Part shown: positions 25,275 through 33,170 of the stretch, piece by piece | Layout: every line of letters begins with the position of its first letter | How positions within the stretch are numbered: the first letter of the stretch is position 1 | Assembly (NCBI GenBank): GCA_938028745.1 | Contig: CALIZL010000093.1 | Coordinates: forward strand, 1-36,918 | Reading direction: 5' to 3' | DNA: 36,918 nt | Source of the DNA: an uncultured Prevotella sp. | GTDB taxonomy: Bacteria > Bacteroidota > Bacteroidia > Bacteroidales > Bacteroidaceae | Notes under the pieces: generated by a model | What the model was told of the DNA's origin: nothing | Database searches by the model: none | Seen by the model: the letters and a program-made list of their open reading frames with translations, nothing else | Program-made: the position numbers and the translations under genes

Positions 25275-26708
25275 ATGAAGATATTATCCGATGCCCAACT
25301 GGCAGAACTCCTAGACCAAGACATTTTCCACAAAATAGGCGACGCGGCAGATGCCCTTGGCGTGCCTTGCTATGTGGTGGGAGGCTATGTTCGCGACCTT
25401 TTCTTGGAACGAACGTCTAACGACATCGACGTGGTTGTGGTGGGAAGTGGCATACAAGTGGCCGATGCACTGCGCAAAAGCCTTGGAAAGAAGGCGCACA
25501 TATCGGTGTTTCGCAATTTCGGCACGGCCCAAGTGAAGTTTCGCGGTTACGAAATTGAGTTCGTTGGAGCGCGAAAAGAAAGTTACAGTCACGACTCGCG
25601 TAAGCCTATCGTGGAGAACGGAACGCTGGAAGACGACCAAAACCGCCGCGACTTTACCATCAATGCTATGGCCGTTTGCCTTAACACCGAGAAGTTCGGG
25701 CAGCTTGTCGACCCCTTCGATGGCCTTTACGACCTCGAAGACGGCATCATTCGCACGCCGCTCGACCCCGACATCACTTTCTCTGACGACCCCCTGCGCA
25801 TGCTGCGATGCGTGAGATTTGCCACCCAACTGCGCTTTTTCATCGAAGACGAAACGTTCGATGCGCTTACACGTAATGCCGAACGCATTAAGATTATTAG
25901 CGGTGAACGCATTGCCGACGAACTAAACAAGATAATGATGACCCAGCAGCCTAGTCGCGGGTTTGTGGAATTGCACCGCTGTGGCCTGCTGCAACTCATC
26001 CTTCCTGAACTAACTAGGCTCGATAACGTAGAGACGCGCAATGGTCGTGCGCACAAAAACAACTTCTATCACACGTTGGAGGTGCTTGACAACATTTGCC
26101 GTTACACCGACAACTTGTGGCTGAGATGGGCTGCCTTGTTGCACGATGTGGGTAAAGCGAAGACAAAACGTTGGGACCCGGCAGCGGGATGGACTTTCCA
26201 CAACCACAATTTCATAGGCGCAAAGATGGTGCCCGACTTGTTCAGGCGCATGAAACTGCCCCTCGACTCGAAAATGAAGTACGTGCAAAAGCTTGTAGAC
26301 CTGCACATGCGACCCATCGTTATTGCCGAAGACAGCGTTACGGACAGTGCCGTTAGGCGACTGATGAACGATGCGGGCGACGACACAGACGACTTGATGA
26401 CGCTTTGTGAGGCCGACATTACGAGCAAAAATCACATTAAGAAACAACGTTTCCTAGATAATTTCCGTATTGTGCGCGAAAAGTTGGCCGACTTGAAAGA
26501 ACGTGATTACAAACGTTTGTTGCAGCCGGTGATTGATGGAAACGAGATAATGGAGTTGTTTCATCTTGGTCCTAGCCGCGAGGTGGGCACGCTGAAACAA
26601 ACGCTTAAAGATGCGGTGCTAGACAATCGTGTACCCAACGAGCGCGAACCGCTGATGCAATTGCTGATGCAGAAGGCCAAGCAAATGGGTTTGGAAACGG
26701 GGCGGTAA
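25275..26708 (+). CDS. cca: CCA tRNA nucleotidyltransferase with HD domain
   Basis: This 477-residue enzyme adds or repairs the 3' CCA end of tRNAs; the one tRNA in this window has no encoded CCA, consistent with need for it. The nucleotidyltransferase domain has GGYVRDLFLERTSNDID (residues 36-52, D50/D52 as metal ligands) and RRDFTINAMAV (124-134). An RNA-binding helical region follows (TFSDDPLRMLRCVRFATQL, 168-186). An HD domain (YHTLEV 265-270, LLHDVGKAKTKRW 288-300) may hydrolyse 2',3'-cyclic or other phosphates. The start at 25275 is chosen over 25236 because the promoter -7 box overlaps the longer version. Confidence 0.95.
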   Translation: MKILSDAQLAELLDQDIFHKIGDAADALGVPCYVVGGYVRDLFLERTSNDIDVVVVGSGIQVADALRKSLGKKAHISVFRNFGTAQVKFRGYEIEFVGARKESYSHDSRKPIVENGTLEDDQNRRDFTINAMAVCLNTEKFGQLVDPFDGLYDLEDGIIRTPLDPDITFSDDPLRMLRCVRFATQLRFFIEDETFDALTRNAERIKIISGERIADELNKIMMTQQPSRGFVELHRCGLLQLILPELTRLDNVETRNGRAHKNNFYHTLEVLDNICRYTDNLWLRWAALLHDVGKAKTKRWDPAAGWTFHNHNFIGAKMVPDLFRRMKLPLDSKMKYVQKLVDLHMRPIVIAEDSVTDSAVRRLMNDAGDDTDDLMTLCEADITSKNHIKKQRFLDNFRIVREKLADLKERDYKRLLQPVIDGNEIMELFHLGPSREVGTLKQTLKDAVLDNRVPNEREPLMQLLMQKAKQMGLETGR

Positions 26709-26869
26709 CGGCAGATGTTGTGCCGATAGTTAGCATGTCTGATTGAAGAAGATGAATTGTGCGGTGTTTAGATTGCTTTATGCAACCGCCAATCCATCTT
26801 TTTCTGTATCGTGTATAGCCTCTTTAAGCCACATCTTTGCATAATTAGCGCAGTCTGTGATACAGAGGC

Positions 26870-26926
26870 GAAAAGATGAAAAGGTGAAAAGGTGAAAAGG
26901 TGAAAAGGTGAAAAGATGGCTGCGCC
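26870..26926 (+). repeat. GAAAAGGT octamer array plus GGCTGCGCC tail
   Basis: Six contiguous octamers (GAAAAGAT, four GAAAAGGT, GAAAAGAT) run from 26870 to 26917, followed by GGCTGCGCC. The reverse complement, GGCGCAGCCATCTTTTCACC, matches the last unit of the array at 30955-31170, so the same composite repeat occurs here inverted. Confidence 0.8.
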
Positions 26927-26984
26927 TGTAAACCTCTTAACTGGCTCAACCTTCTTTTCACCCTTTCTTACGTCTATTCTTCCT

Positions 26985-27185
26985 TTCACAAATTATTTAC
27001 TTGCAAACTTGTTAACTCGACAAATGTTTGTTTTGTCAACTCGTCAACTAGTGTTCTCATTAATTTGTCAACTCATCACCTCTTTAACTCGCCATCTTGA
27101 TAACTAACGCCCTTGTGAACTTTTCTACTCGTTAGCAGGTAAACTTACCCTCCTTATCAACTCGTCCACTCATCTTTTTGTCTAG
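26985..27185. repeat. Degenerate CAACTCGTCAACTAG-type repeats
   Basis: Variants of TTAACTCG, TCAACTCGTC, TCAACTCATC and TTTGTCAACTC recur through this stretch. They are roughly the reverse complement of the stretch at 17701-17910, so both repeat islands have a similar outer border next to the large inverted repeat. Confidence 0.5.
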
Positions 27186-27241
27186 TTTTCGGTAGCAAAT
27201 TTAACGTCATGAGTACCCTTTCTGTCCACCAATCGCCCACC

Positions 27242-27802
27242 ATGCCTCAAAAAATCGATTCTCGCGAAGGTTGGTTTTGATGCAAAAAGAGGTTAGTTGC
27301 AAATGCGGGTAAAATGTATTTTTATTTAAATAAAATGGCATTTGCACCAGATTTTGGGGCGATTTGGTGCTAAATGGGGTGCAATATGCCGCTAAACGCA
27401 GTGCGTTTTGGTGCTAAATGCAAGGTGTTTTGGTGCTAAATGCAATGCGTTTTGGTGCTAAACGCAGGGAAAAATGAGGCGAAAAGCGAGGCGAAAAGCA
27501 TAAATATCCGCCGTTATGGTATAAATAAAACCTTTTAAAACCACTAAAAACATGGCCTAAAAAGGCGAAATGGTCGTTAAAAAGTAGGTTTTTAGGGGCT
27601 TAATGCGGGTAATTGGGGGTAAAAAATAATGAGTTGGCAACTAAACTAGAAAGGCAAAGTGGTGCAAAATGCAGTCTATTTTCTTAAAAACAGACAAAAA
27701 GAAAAGTGTGAAAGGCTGAAAATAACAGCTAAATGCATGCTTCGAGCGTATTTTATTCGCTAGAATGGGTGGAAAACAAATCGCGTTTTGTAAAATATGT
27801 CG
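27242..27802. repeat. Large inverted repeat, arm B (partner at 16842-17410)
   Basis: This segment matches arm A in reverse complement, from TCAAAAAATCGATTCTCGCG at the left end to GTAAAATATG at the right. The conserved core includes AAAAGTAGGTTTTTAGGGGC and GTGGTGCAAAATGCAG. It is imperfect, with 5 instead of 7 tandem 22-bp units. Confidence 0.75.
27358..27467 (-). repeat. Five 22-bp tandem units in arm B
   Basis: Five contiguous 22-base units start at 27358, 27380, 27402, 27424 and 27446, sharing TTTTGGTGCTAAA[TC]GCA. They are the reverse complement of the units at 17142-17295. The outer two units are more diverged. Confidence 0.8.
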
Positions 27803-27813
27803 CAAGTTTTTAA

Positions 27814-28186
27814 GTTGATGAGTTGATGAGTTGGTGAGTTGGTGGGTTGGTGGGTTGGCGAATTAGTGAGTTGATGGGTTGGTGAGTTGGTGAGTTGGTT
27901 GATGAGTTGATGAGTTGGTGAGTTGATGAGTTGATGAGTTGATGAGTTGATGAGTTGGTGGATTGATGGGTTGATGGGTTGATGAGTTGGTAAGTTGATG
28001 AGTTGGTGAGTTGGCGAATTGGTGAGTTGATGAATTGATGAGTTGGTGGGTTGGTGAGTTGATGAGTTGGTGAGTTGGTGGGTTGATGAGTTGGTTGGTT
28101 GATGGGTTGATGAGTCGATGAGTTGGCGAATTGGCTAGCTAGTGGGTTGATGAGTTGGTGAGTTGACGAACAGGTGAGTTATTGAG
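27814..28186 (+). repeat. Octamer array GTTGRTGR, about 46 units
   Basis: A nearly uninterrupted run of 8-base units (GTTGATGA, GTTGGTGA, GTTGGTGG, GTTGATGG, GTTGGCGA and similar) with a few half-unit insertions. Because 8 is not a multiple of 3, the array passes through all frames and meets TGA stops, so it is not coding. It abuts arm B. Confidence 0.9.
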
Positions 28187-28261
28187 CTGATGTGTTATCG
28201 GCCGTTTGCTTTATCGACAGGTGGTACGTGCGTTCCAAACCCTATTTTGTTTGACTATAAC

Positions 28262-29155
28262 TTACAGCGGTTGTATGCTCTTTACCACACCCGAATTTTG
28301 CCAATACTCCACACGAGCCTTTTTATACCCCTGCATGTCTTGGTAAATGCTGCGGTTTATGCCATGATCTGCCCACCAAGGAGAATCGTCGCCCGCCCAT
28401 TCCACGGTATAATGAGTGCCTCTACGTCCAGAATGGCGATTCACTTCCACCTCACCTTGATATACTTTCAGGCTGTCGGTACAGAGGTCTTTCACCAAGG
28501 CAATGCCAATAGCCACCCCAAACACGCAGCTAGCACAGCATATCACTACACCCCAAAGACGCGAATACCATTTTTCCTTTTTATCGACGGCCAACAAATA
28601 GCCTACACAAGTAATAAGAAACATGATAACAACCATAACCGCTTGGCGCAACAACCCAACGTAGCCATAGGTACAATCCGTCAAAAAGGTGATAAAACCA
28701 AAAAACAACACGAGAGCCAAACCAAAGAGCAAATAGAACTTCCATTTGGAAGTAGTGGACGTATTGGTGTTGGCCATGCGCTCTTGATTGCGCTTTTTCC
28801 ACCACGCGAAGCCCCACGGCTTATCCTTTCCTTCTGTCGTTGTATCGCGTTCATTTCTCGTCTGTGTTATTTCAGCTAGTATCGCGTTCCATTCTAGCGT
28901 GCCTTCAACAAGTTGTCGTTCGCCATACTGGTCGCGTAGGGTAATGGAAATGGGCTTGCCACCATCGTACTTCACCGACCAGCTGCGCACCACCCGATCG
29001 CTATCGTCGGGCGAATTGCCGTTCAGTGTTTCCCTTTCCACGGCATCCACATATCGTTTGGCCTGTTGTAACGTGCCACCGCCCAAACGATGTGCCGTGG
29101 CTACGGCCTCCAACTTACGTCCTTGCTTTAACAGTTCTATTATTTGTTCTTTCAT
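28262..29155 (-). CDS. Membrane protein with N-terminal L7/L12-like domain
   Basis: This protein has 297 residues from the start at 29155 (MKEQIIELL); an ATG three codons upstream at 29164 is possible. Residues 1-40 (MKEQIIELLKQGRKLEAVAT, then GGTLQQAKRYVDAVE) resemble the C-terminal fold of ribosomal protein L7/L12, an arrangement seen in several bacterial membrane proteins of unknown role. A soluble stretch follows, then three or four hydrophobic helices (about 139-160, 168-190, 203-224). The C-terminal about 70 residues are soluble and Trp/Tyr-rich (HYTVEWAGDDSPWWADHG). The function is unknown. A second membrane-protein gene lies 93 bases upstream on the same strand. Confidence 0.8.
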   Translation of the reverse strand: MKEQIIELLKQGRKLEAVATAHRLGGGTLQQAKRYVDAVERETLNGNSPDDSDRVVRSWSVKYDGGKPISITLRDQYGERQLVEGTLEWNAILAEITQTRNERDTTTEGKDKPWGFAWWKKRNQERMANTNTSTTSKWKFYLLFGLALVLFFGFITFLTDCTYGYVGLLRQAVMVVIMFLITCVGYLLAVDKKEKWYSRLWGVVICCASCVFGVAIGIALVKDLCTDSLKVYQGEVEVNRHSGRRGTHYTVEWAGDDSPWWADHGINRSIYQDMQGYKKARVEYWQNSGVVKSIQPL

Positions 29156-29248
29156 AATGGGCACTGATTAAGTGTTTTTTCCATATTAAACTTTATAATG
29201 CAGTTTGCTGTGTTACTAGAAAATACATCGGCAATGATTGAAGATGCG

Positions 29249-29650
29249 CTATAAAACCCGCCTTGGAGGTAGAGAAATGCTGCATTGGGCTATTATCAAT
29301 GTAACAACAACACACACTATTATCCACCCGATGATATAGGCATAGTTATATGCAGGGGTGTCTGTTGCCCTTCCGCGATAATAATTCATCACACGTTCGT
29401 GCCGGCCCGACTTCACATAATACCCCCAAATGCCGAAGAAAAGGGCACAAAAGCAACCACATACATAAAGTACTGAGAGTTGCTTACCAAAAGGCAGCAA
29501 GTGCAGTTTATTCAACTTGTCTAACAATATGAGTAAAGGGAATAGTAAACCAGCCATTATTCCACCTGGTCCGCTAACCTTTCTGTCGCCTCTATCTTGG
29601 CTGCGTTCGCCTGCAAAGTATATTCTGTCAATGATGTTGAAATGTGCCAT
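29249..29650 (-). CDS. Small membrane protein of unknown function
   Basis: This protein has 133 residues from the start at 29650 (MAHFNIIDRIYFAGERS); a start ten codons upstream at 29680 is open but less likely. Three hydrophobic helices are visible: about 32-43 (AGLLFPLLILL), 58-76 (LSVLYVCGCFCALFFGIWGY) and 104-122 (YAYIIGWIIVCVVVTLIIAQ). The soluble N-terminus is polar with Arg/Asp/Gly (SQDRGDRKVSGPGG). No family was recognised. It may be co-transcribed with the L7/L12-like membrane protein, 93 bases downstream. Confidence 0.65.
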   Translation of the reverse strand: MAHFNIIDRIYFAGERSQDRGDRKVSGPGGIMAGLLFPLLILLDKLNKLHLLPFGKQLSVLYVCGCFCALFFGIWGYYVKSGRHERVMNYYRGRATDTPAYNYAYIIGWIIVCVVVTLIIAQCSISLPPRRVL

Positions 29651-29785
29651 AACGGTAAATTGATAAGGTTGTGATGCCATTAGCCTGCAAGCTATTGCGA
29701 TGTTATCGGTTAAAGCGATGGGGCTTAAAGTTATGCCGTTGCTTACTCTCGCCGCCCGTAACGGTCCAGATGCGAGCGCGTTGCC

Positions 29786-29836
29786 TTTTAAAAACCAACA
29801 AACGCCACCCTCGCTTTGGGCAAGAGCGGCGTTTGC
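29786..29836 (-). terminator. Terminator of fabI
   Basis: CAAACGCC (29799-29806) pairs with GGCGTTTG (29828-29835), with partial pairing in the loop (CCCTCGC / GCAAGAG). On the minus strand the stem is followed by TTGGTTTTT. It lies 82 bases after the fabI stop, in the right orientation. Confidence 0.75.
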
Positions 29837-29917
29837 AGGATATGTGCGGGTGCGTTGCCATCGCCAACGTTTGGTGTAACTATTTACACGCAGGTCTGCG
29901 AGAACAACACTTATAAC

Positions 29918-30775
29918 TTATCCGTAGATAATCTTTCCGTTCTCGTCTTCGTAAGGACCCAGGTCCTTGCTGTATTGGTTCATGGCACGCAAGCTCATTC
30001 CCATGTTCGAGAAGCCACCATCGTGGAAGAGCGTTTGCATGGTAACCTTACGCGTAAGGTCGCTGAAAAGGGTTACGCAATAGTCTGCGCACTCCAATGC
30101 AGAGGCGTTTCCAAGGGGCGACATCTTGTCGGCGAAGTCCATCATGTTGTCGATGTCCTTGATACCCTTACCCGCTGTTGTGGGTGTAGGCGACTGCGAG
30201 ATGGTGTTGATGCGCACGTTCTTTTCGCGCCCATAGATATAACCAAAGCTGCGAGCGATGCTTTCGAGCAGGCTCTTGGCATCGGCCATGTCGTTGTAAC
30301 CGAAGAATGTGCGATGCGAGGCAATGTAGGTAAGTGCCACAACCGAACCATATTCGGCAATTGCGTCTACCTTTTTAGCGGCTTGCAGCATCTTGTGGAA
30401 AGAGATAGCCGAGATATCAAGAGTCTTGTTCAGCCAATTGTAGTCCAAATCATCGTATGTGCGGCGTTTGCGCACGTTAGGGCTCATTCCGATAGAATGC
30501 AGCACAAAGTCGATTTTGCCGCCCAACAGTTCTTGTGCCTTTACAAAGACGTTTTCCAAGTCTTCGTAGCTGGTGGCGTCTGCTGCCACAACAGGAGCGT
30601 TAATCTTCTTCGCAAGTGCGTCTAGTTCGCCCATACGTAGGGCCATTTCGGTGTTGCTCAGCACGATGCTTGCGCCTTCTTCGGCACAGCGTTCTGCCAC
30701 TTTCCAAGCGATGGACATGTCGTTGAGCGCACCGAAAATAATACCGCGCTTACCTTTTAATAAGTTGTATGACAT
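29918..30775 (-). CDS. fabI: Enoyl-[acyl-carrier-protein] reductase (NADH) FabI
   Basis: This 285-residue short-chain reductase catalyses the last step of each fatty acid elongation cycle. The cofactor-binding loop is GALNDMSIAW (residues 15-24), the HSIGMSPN block lies at 93-100 and catalytic Tyr160 and Lys167 form the Y-x6-K pattern in GYNDMADAK. SQSPTPTTAGKGI (193-205) is the usual substrate-loop region. The start at 30775 (MSYNLLKGKRG) is chosen because the nine extra upstream codons overlap the promoter. A good promoter precedes it and a terminator follows it, so it is probably a single-gene unit. Confidence 0.96.
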   Translation of the reverse strand: MSYNLLKGKRGIIFGALNDMSIAWKVAERCAEEGASIVLSNTEMALRMGELDALAKKINAPVVAADATSYEDLENVFVKAQELLGGKIDFVLHSIGMSPNVRKRRTYDDLDYNWLNKTLDISAISFHKMLQAAKKVDAIAEYGSVVALTYIASHRTFFGYNDMADAKSLLESIARSFGYIYGREKNVRINTISQSPTPTTAGKGIKDIDNMMDFADKMSPLGNASALECADYCVTLFSDLTRKVTMQTLFHDGGFSNMGMSLRAMNQYSKDLGPYEDENGKIIYG

Positions 30776-30799
30776 AATTGTATTGATAATAATTCGTTG

Positions 30800-30830
30800 C
30801 AAAATTACGCTTTTTAAGCTAGAACACCAA
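30800..30830 (-). promoter_or_regulatory. fabI promoter
   Basis: On the minus strand TTG (30828-30830) is followed after 20 bases by TAATTTTG (30800-30807), matching the Bacteroidota consensus. The expected start of transcription is about 20 bases before the chosen fabI ATG. Confidence 0.75.
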
Positions 30831-30872
30831 GAGATTGGGGCGAAAAGGGCGAAGGAAAGGGGAAAGGATTTT

Positions 30873-30904
30873 AAAGGTGAAAGGGTGAAAAGGTGAAAAG
30901 GTGA
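30873..30904 (+). repeat. AAAGGTGA octamers facing the nested repeat array
   Basis: Four octamers (AAAGGTGA, AAGGGTGA, AAAGGTGA, AAAGGTGA) lie on the plus strand. They are the inverse of the TCACCTTT units at 30955-31170, so the two stretches could fold onto each other across a 50-base gap. Confidence 0.8.
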
Positions 30905-30954
30905 AAAACTTGTTAATCGGTCAACAACAAGTTGAATTTAGCCATATACGCAGG

Positions 30955-31170
30955 GGCGTTAGCCATTTTTTCACCTTTTCACCCTTTCACCCTTTCACCT
31001 TTAGAAGGCGTTAGCCATTTTTTCACCTTTTCACCTTTTCACCTTTAGAAGGCGTTAGCCATCTTTTCACCTTTTCACCCTTTCACCTTTAGAAGGCGTT
31101 AGCCGTTTTTTCACCTTTTCACCCTTTCACCTTTAAAGGCGCAGCCATCTTTTCTCCTTTTCACCTTTTC
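30955..31170 (-). repeat. Nested 44-bp repeat built from TCACCTTT octamers
   Basis: Unit starts (GGCGTTAGCC) lie at 30955, 31007, 31051 and 31095, with a variant GGCGCAGCC at 31138. Unit lengths are 52, 44, 44 and 43. The 52-base unit is longer by exactly one octamer. Each unit is GGCGTTAGCC, then several TCACCTTTT-type octamers, then TAGAA. The array reaches into the last codons of the sulfatase gene and supplies its TGA stop codon. Confidence 0.9.
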
Positions 31171-32720
31171 TTCGCTCTTTCGCGGCGCAACACGTTTTGA
31201 AGTTCGTACACCACGTTTGGATTTTCGTTGGCCACGTTGTCTTTTTCGTATTCACCCTTGCTCAGGTCGTATAGTTGTGGCGTGGGATTGTTACCCGTTT
31301 CTATCTTCGGACCCCACGAAATCATCTTCTCGCCATCGTTAGGCTCGATGAATTTCCATTGCGGCGTGCGCACCGAAAGAACGTGCGAGCTACTCTGTTC
31401 GATAACCCAAGGGCGACTTTGGGAGTCTGTTCCCAAGAGATTTCCCAGTCGGGGCTCGCTATCGCAGGCTGTTCCCTTTGGCAATCGCGCCCCAACAAGC
31501 TGGGCCAAAGACGCTAGCCAGTCTATCTGCGACATCAAAACGTTGCTTTGCCGACCGCCTTTCACGCCCTTTTTCCACGACACAATGGCAGGAATAGCCG
31601 TTCCGCCCTCGAAAGCACTGTACTTATTACCCCTGAATGGGCCAGCAGGACTATGCCCGTTAAGCAATTCTTCGGCCCGGTCGGCATAGCCATCGTCTAC
31701 CACGGGGCCGTTGTCGCTGCTTAATATAATGAGCGTATTGTCGGCCAAGCCATATTGTTCGAGGGCTTTCATCAGCTGTCCCACACTCCAATCAAACTGC
31801 ACAATGGCATCGCCACGGTAGCCCATAGGGCTCTTTCCGCGAAAGCGAGCGTGCGGAAAGCGCGGAACGTGTACGTCGTTGGTGGCAAAATACATGAAGA
31901 AAGGCCTGTTTTGGTTGTCGCGAATAAAGTTAATGGCGTGCGCGGTGATGGAGTCGGCAATGTTTTCATCCTTCCATAGCGCCTTTCCCCCACCCTTCAT
32001 AAAGCCAATTCTACCAATGCCGTTAACGATACTCATGTTGTGTCCGTGGCTAGATTTGAGGTTATAAAGCAGTTCTGGATGGGTTCTGCCCGTTGGTTCG
32101 CCCTCAAAGTTACGCTTGTAACTCACCTCAATGGGTGCCGAAGGGTCGTAGTTGGCCACGCGTCCGTTCTCGATAAACACGCAAGGAACGCGGTCGCTGG
32201 TGGCCGCCATAATGTAACTGTAATCAAAACCAAGGTCGCCCAATGCGGCAGGCAGCTGCGCATTCCAATCTTGCTCGCCGCCTTTGTCGCCCAGTCCCAA
32301 GTGCCATTTGCCAATGGCACAGGTGGCATAGCCCACGCTTTTGAACATATCGGCCATAGTAAACTGTTCGGGACGGATAATCATACCCGCATTTCCAGGC
32401 GCAACATCAGTGTCGGGACGTCGCCATGCGTATTCACCCGTTAGCAACGAGTAGCGCGAAGGCGTGCTAGTGGCTGCCACGGCATGCGCATTGGTAAAGC
32501 GAATGCCCTGACTAGCAAGGCGGTTTACATTGGGTGTTTCCACGTTTTTCGCGCCATAACATTGCAAGTCGCCATATCCTAAGTCGTCGGCGTAAATGAT
32601 AATCACGTTTGGGCGGCGCGTATCGTCGGCCCGATTGTTCTTCACTTGCTTGGCGTGTGCGCCTACGGCCGTAAGCAAAGCGGGCGCAAGTAGCGCAGGA
32701 TAGGTTTTCATCTTCTTCAT
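31161..32720 (-). CDS. Secreted serine-type sulfatase (S1 family)
   Basis: This 519-residue alkaline-phosphatase-superfamily sulfatase has a signal peptide (residues 1-23, ending GAHA). The metal-binding start is NVIIIYADDLGYGD (38-51). The modification site is S85-T-P-S-R89 in ATSTPSRYSLLTG. The residue to be converted to formylglycine is therefore Ser, not Cys, which requires an anaerobic radical-SAM maturase (anSME); none is in this window. IGKWHLGLGDKGG (about 136-148), ATNDVHVPRFPHARF and LSSDNGP are further family motifs. It is expected in the periplasm and may release sulfate from host glycans or other esters; the substrate cannot be told. Its stop codon lies inside the repeat array. 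Confidence 0.93.
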   Translation of the reverse strand: MKKMKTYPALLAPALLTAVGAHAKQVKNNRADDTRRPNVIIIYADDLGYGDLQCYGAKNVETPNVNRLASQGIRFTNAHAVAATSTPSRYSLLTGEYAWRRPDTDVAPGNAGMIIRPEQFTMADMFKSVGYATCAIGKWHLGLGDKGGEQDWNAQLPAALGDLGFDYSYIMAATSDRVPCVFIENGRVANYDPSAPIEVSYKRNFEGEPTGRTHPELLYNLKSSHGHNMSIVNGIGRIGFMKGGGKALWKDENIADSITAHAINFIRDNQNRPFFMYFATNDVHVPRFPHARFRGKSPMGYRGDAIVQFDWSVGQLMKALEQYGLADNTLIILSSDNGPVVDDGYADRAEELLNGHSPAGPFRGNKYSAFEGGTAIPAIVSWKKGVKGGRQSNVLMSQIDWLASLAQLVGARLPKGTACDSEPRLGNLLGTDSQSRPWVIEQSSSHVLSVRTPQWKFIEPNDGEKMISWGPKIETGNNPTPQLYDLSKGEYEKDNVANENPNVVYELQNVLRRERAKKR

Positions 32721-32957
32721 TGTTCGCAGTATTGTTTTGGTTGTAGCCGTCGCTTACGTTGTGGCGGCACAGCTTTTAGTTACATCTTATTTACGATAAG
32801 TCGTCCTTGTTTCTACGATAATTCGTATGACTACACCTGTAAACTTAGCGTTACACTTCATTTAGGAAAAGCATGTTTGAGATAGAAACCACATCATTCT
32901 GGCTAAGCTGTATGGGTAAATGCGTCACCAATAGGCGAGCTTCAATCTTCAAAAAAG

Positions 32958-32989
32958 CAAAAAAGGACACCCTTGCGAGTGCCCTTTTT
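32958..32989 (-). terminator. Terminator of tRNA-Lys
   Basis: AAAAAGGACAC (32960-32970) pairs with GTGCCCTTTTT (32979-32989), with one mismatch. The minus-strand sequence continues CCTTTTTTGCTTTTTT. It starts three bases after the tRNA 3' end, so it closes a single-gene tRNA transcript. Confidence 0.8.
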
Positions 32990-32991
32990 CG

Positions 32992-33064
32992 TGATCCGCT
33001 TGGGGCTCGAACCCAAGACCCCAACATTAAAAGTGTTGTGCTCTACCAACTGAGCTAGCGGATC
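32992..33064 (-). tRNA. tRNA-Lys (anticodon UUU)
   Basis: On the minus strand the 73-base sequence folds as a standard tRNA. Acceptor GATCCGC pairs with GCGGATC, the D arm contains AGCTCAGTTGGTAGAGC, the anticodon arm is ACACT-TTTAA-TGT type with anticodon TTT, and the T arm contains GGTTCGAGCC. The discriminator base is A. CCA is not encoded, so the CCA-adding enzyme is required. Confidence 0.96.
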
Positions 33065-33095
33065 TTCCAACAAAGCGTTTTTTGTTTTGCGAGTG

Positions 33096-33127
33096 CAAAG
33101 GTACATACTTTTGGCCAATCTCGCAAA
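33096..33127 (-). promoter_or_regulatory. tRNA-Lys promoter
   Basis: On the minus strand TTTG (33124-33127) is followed after 20 bases by TACCTTTG (33096-33103), a full consensus match, about 30 bases before the tRNA 5' end. Confidence 0.78.
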
Positions 33128-33170
33128 CAAATTACGTGTTTTTTATCCGCCTATGTTGTTTTATTTGGTT

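Larger units (their letters stand above)
26709..28261. other. Second repeat-rich gene-free island
   Basis: About 1.55 kb separate the convergent cca and a membrane-protein gene. The first 160 bases hold nothing recognised. Then follow six GAAAAGGT-type octamers, a degenerate CAACTCGTCAACT stretch, arm B of the large inverted repeat with five 22-bp units, and a roughly 370-base array of GTTGRTGR octamers. No coding signal was found. No clear terminator for cca is visible. Confidence 0.7.

Noticed and set aside
27814..28186. Repeat protein encoded by the octamer array
   Set aside because: An 8-base unit shifts frame each copy and produces TGA stops on the plus strand.
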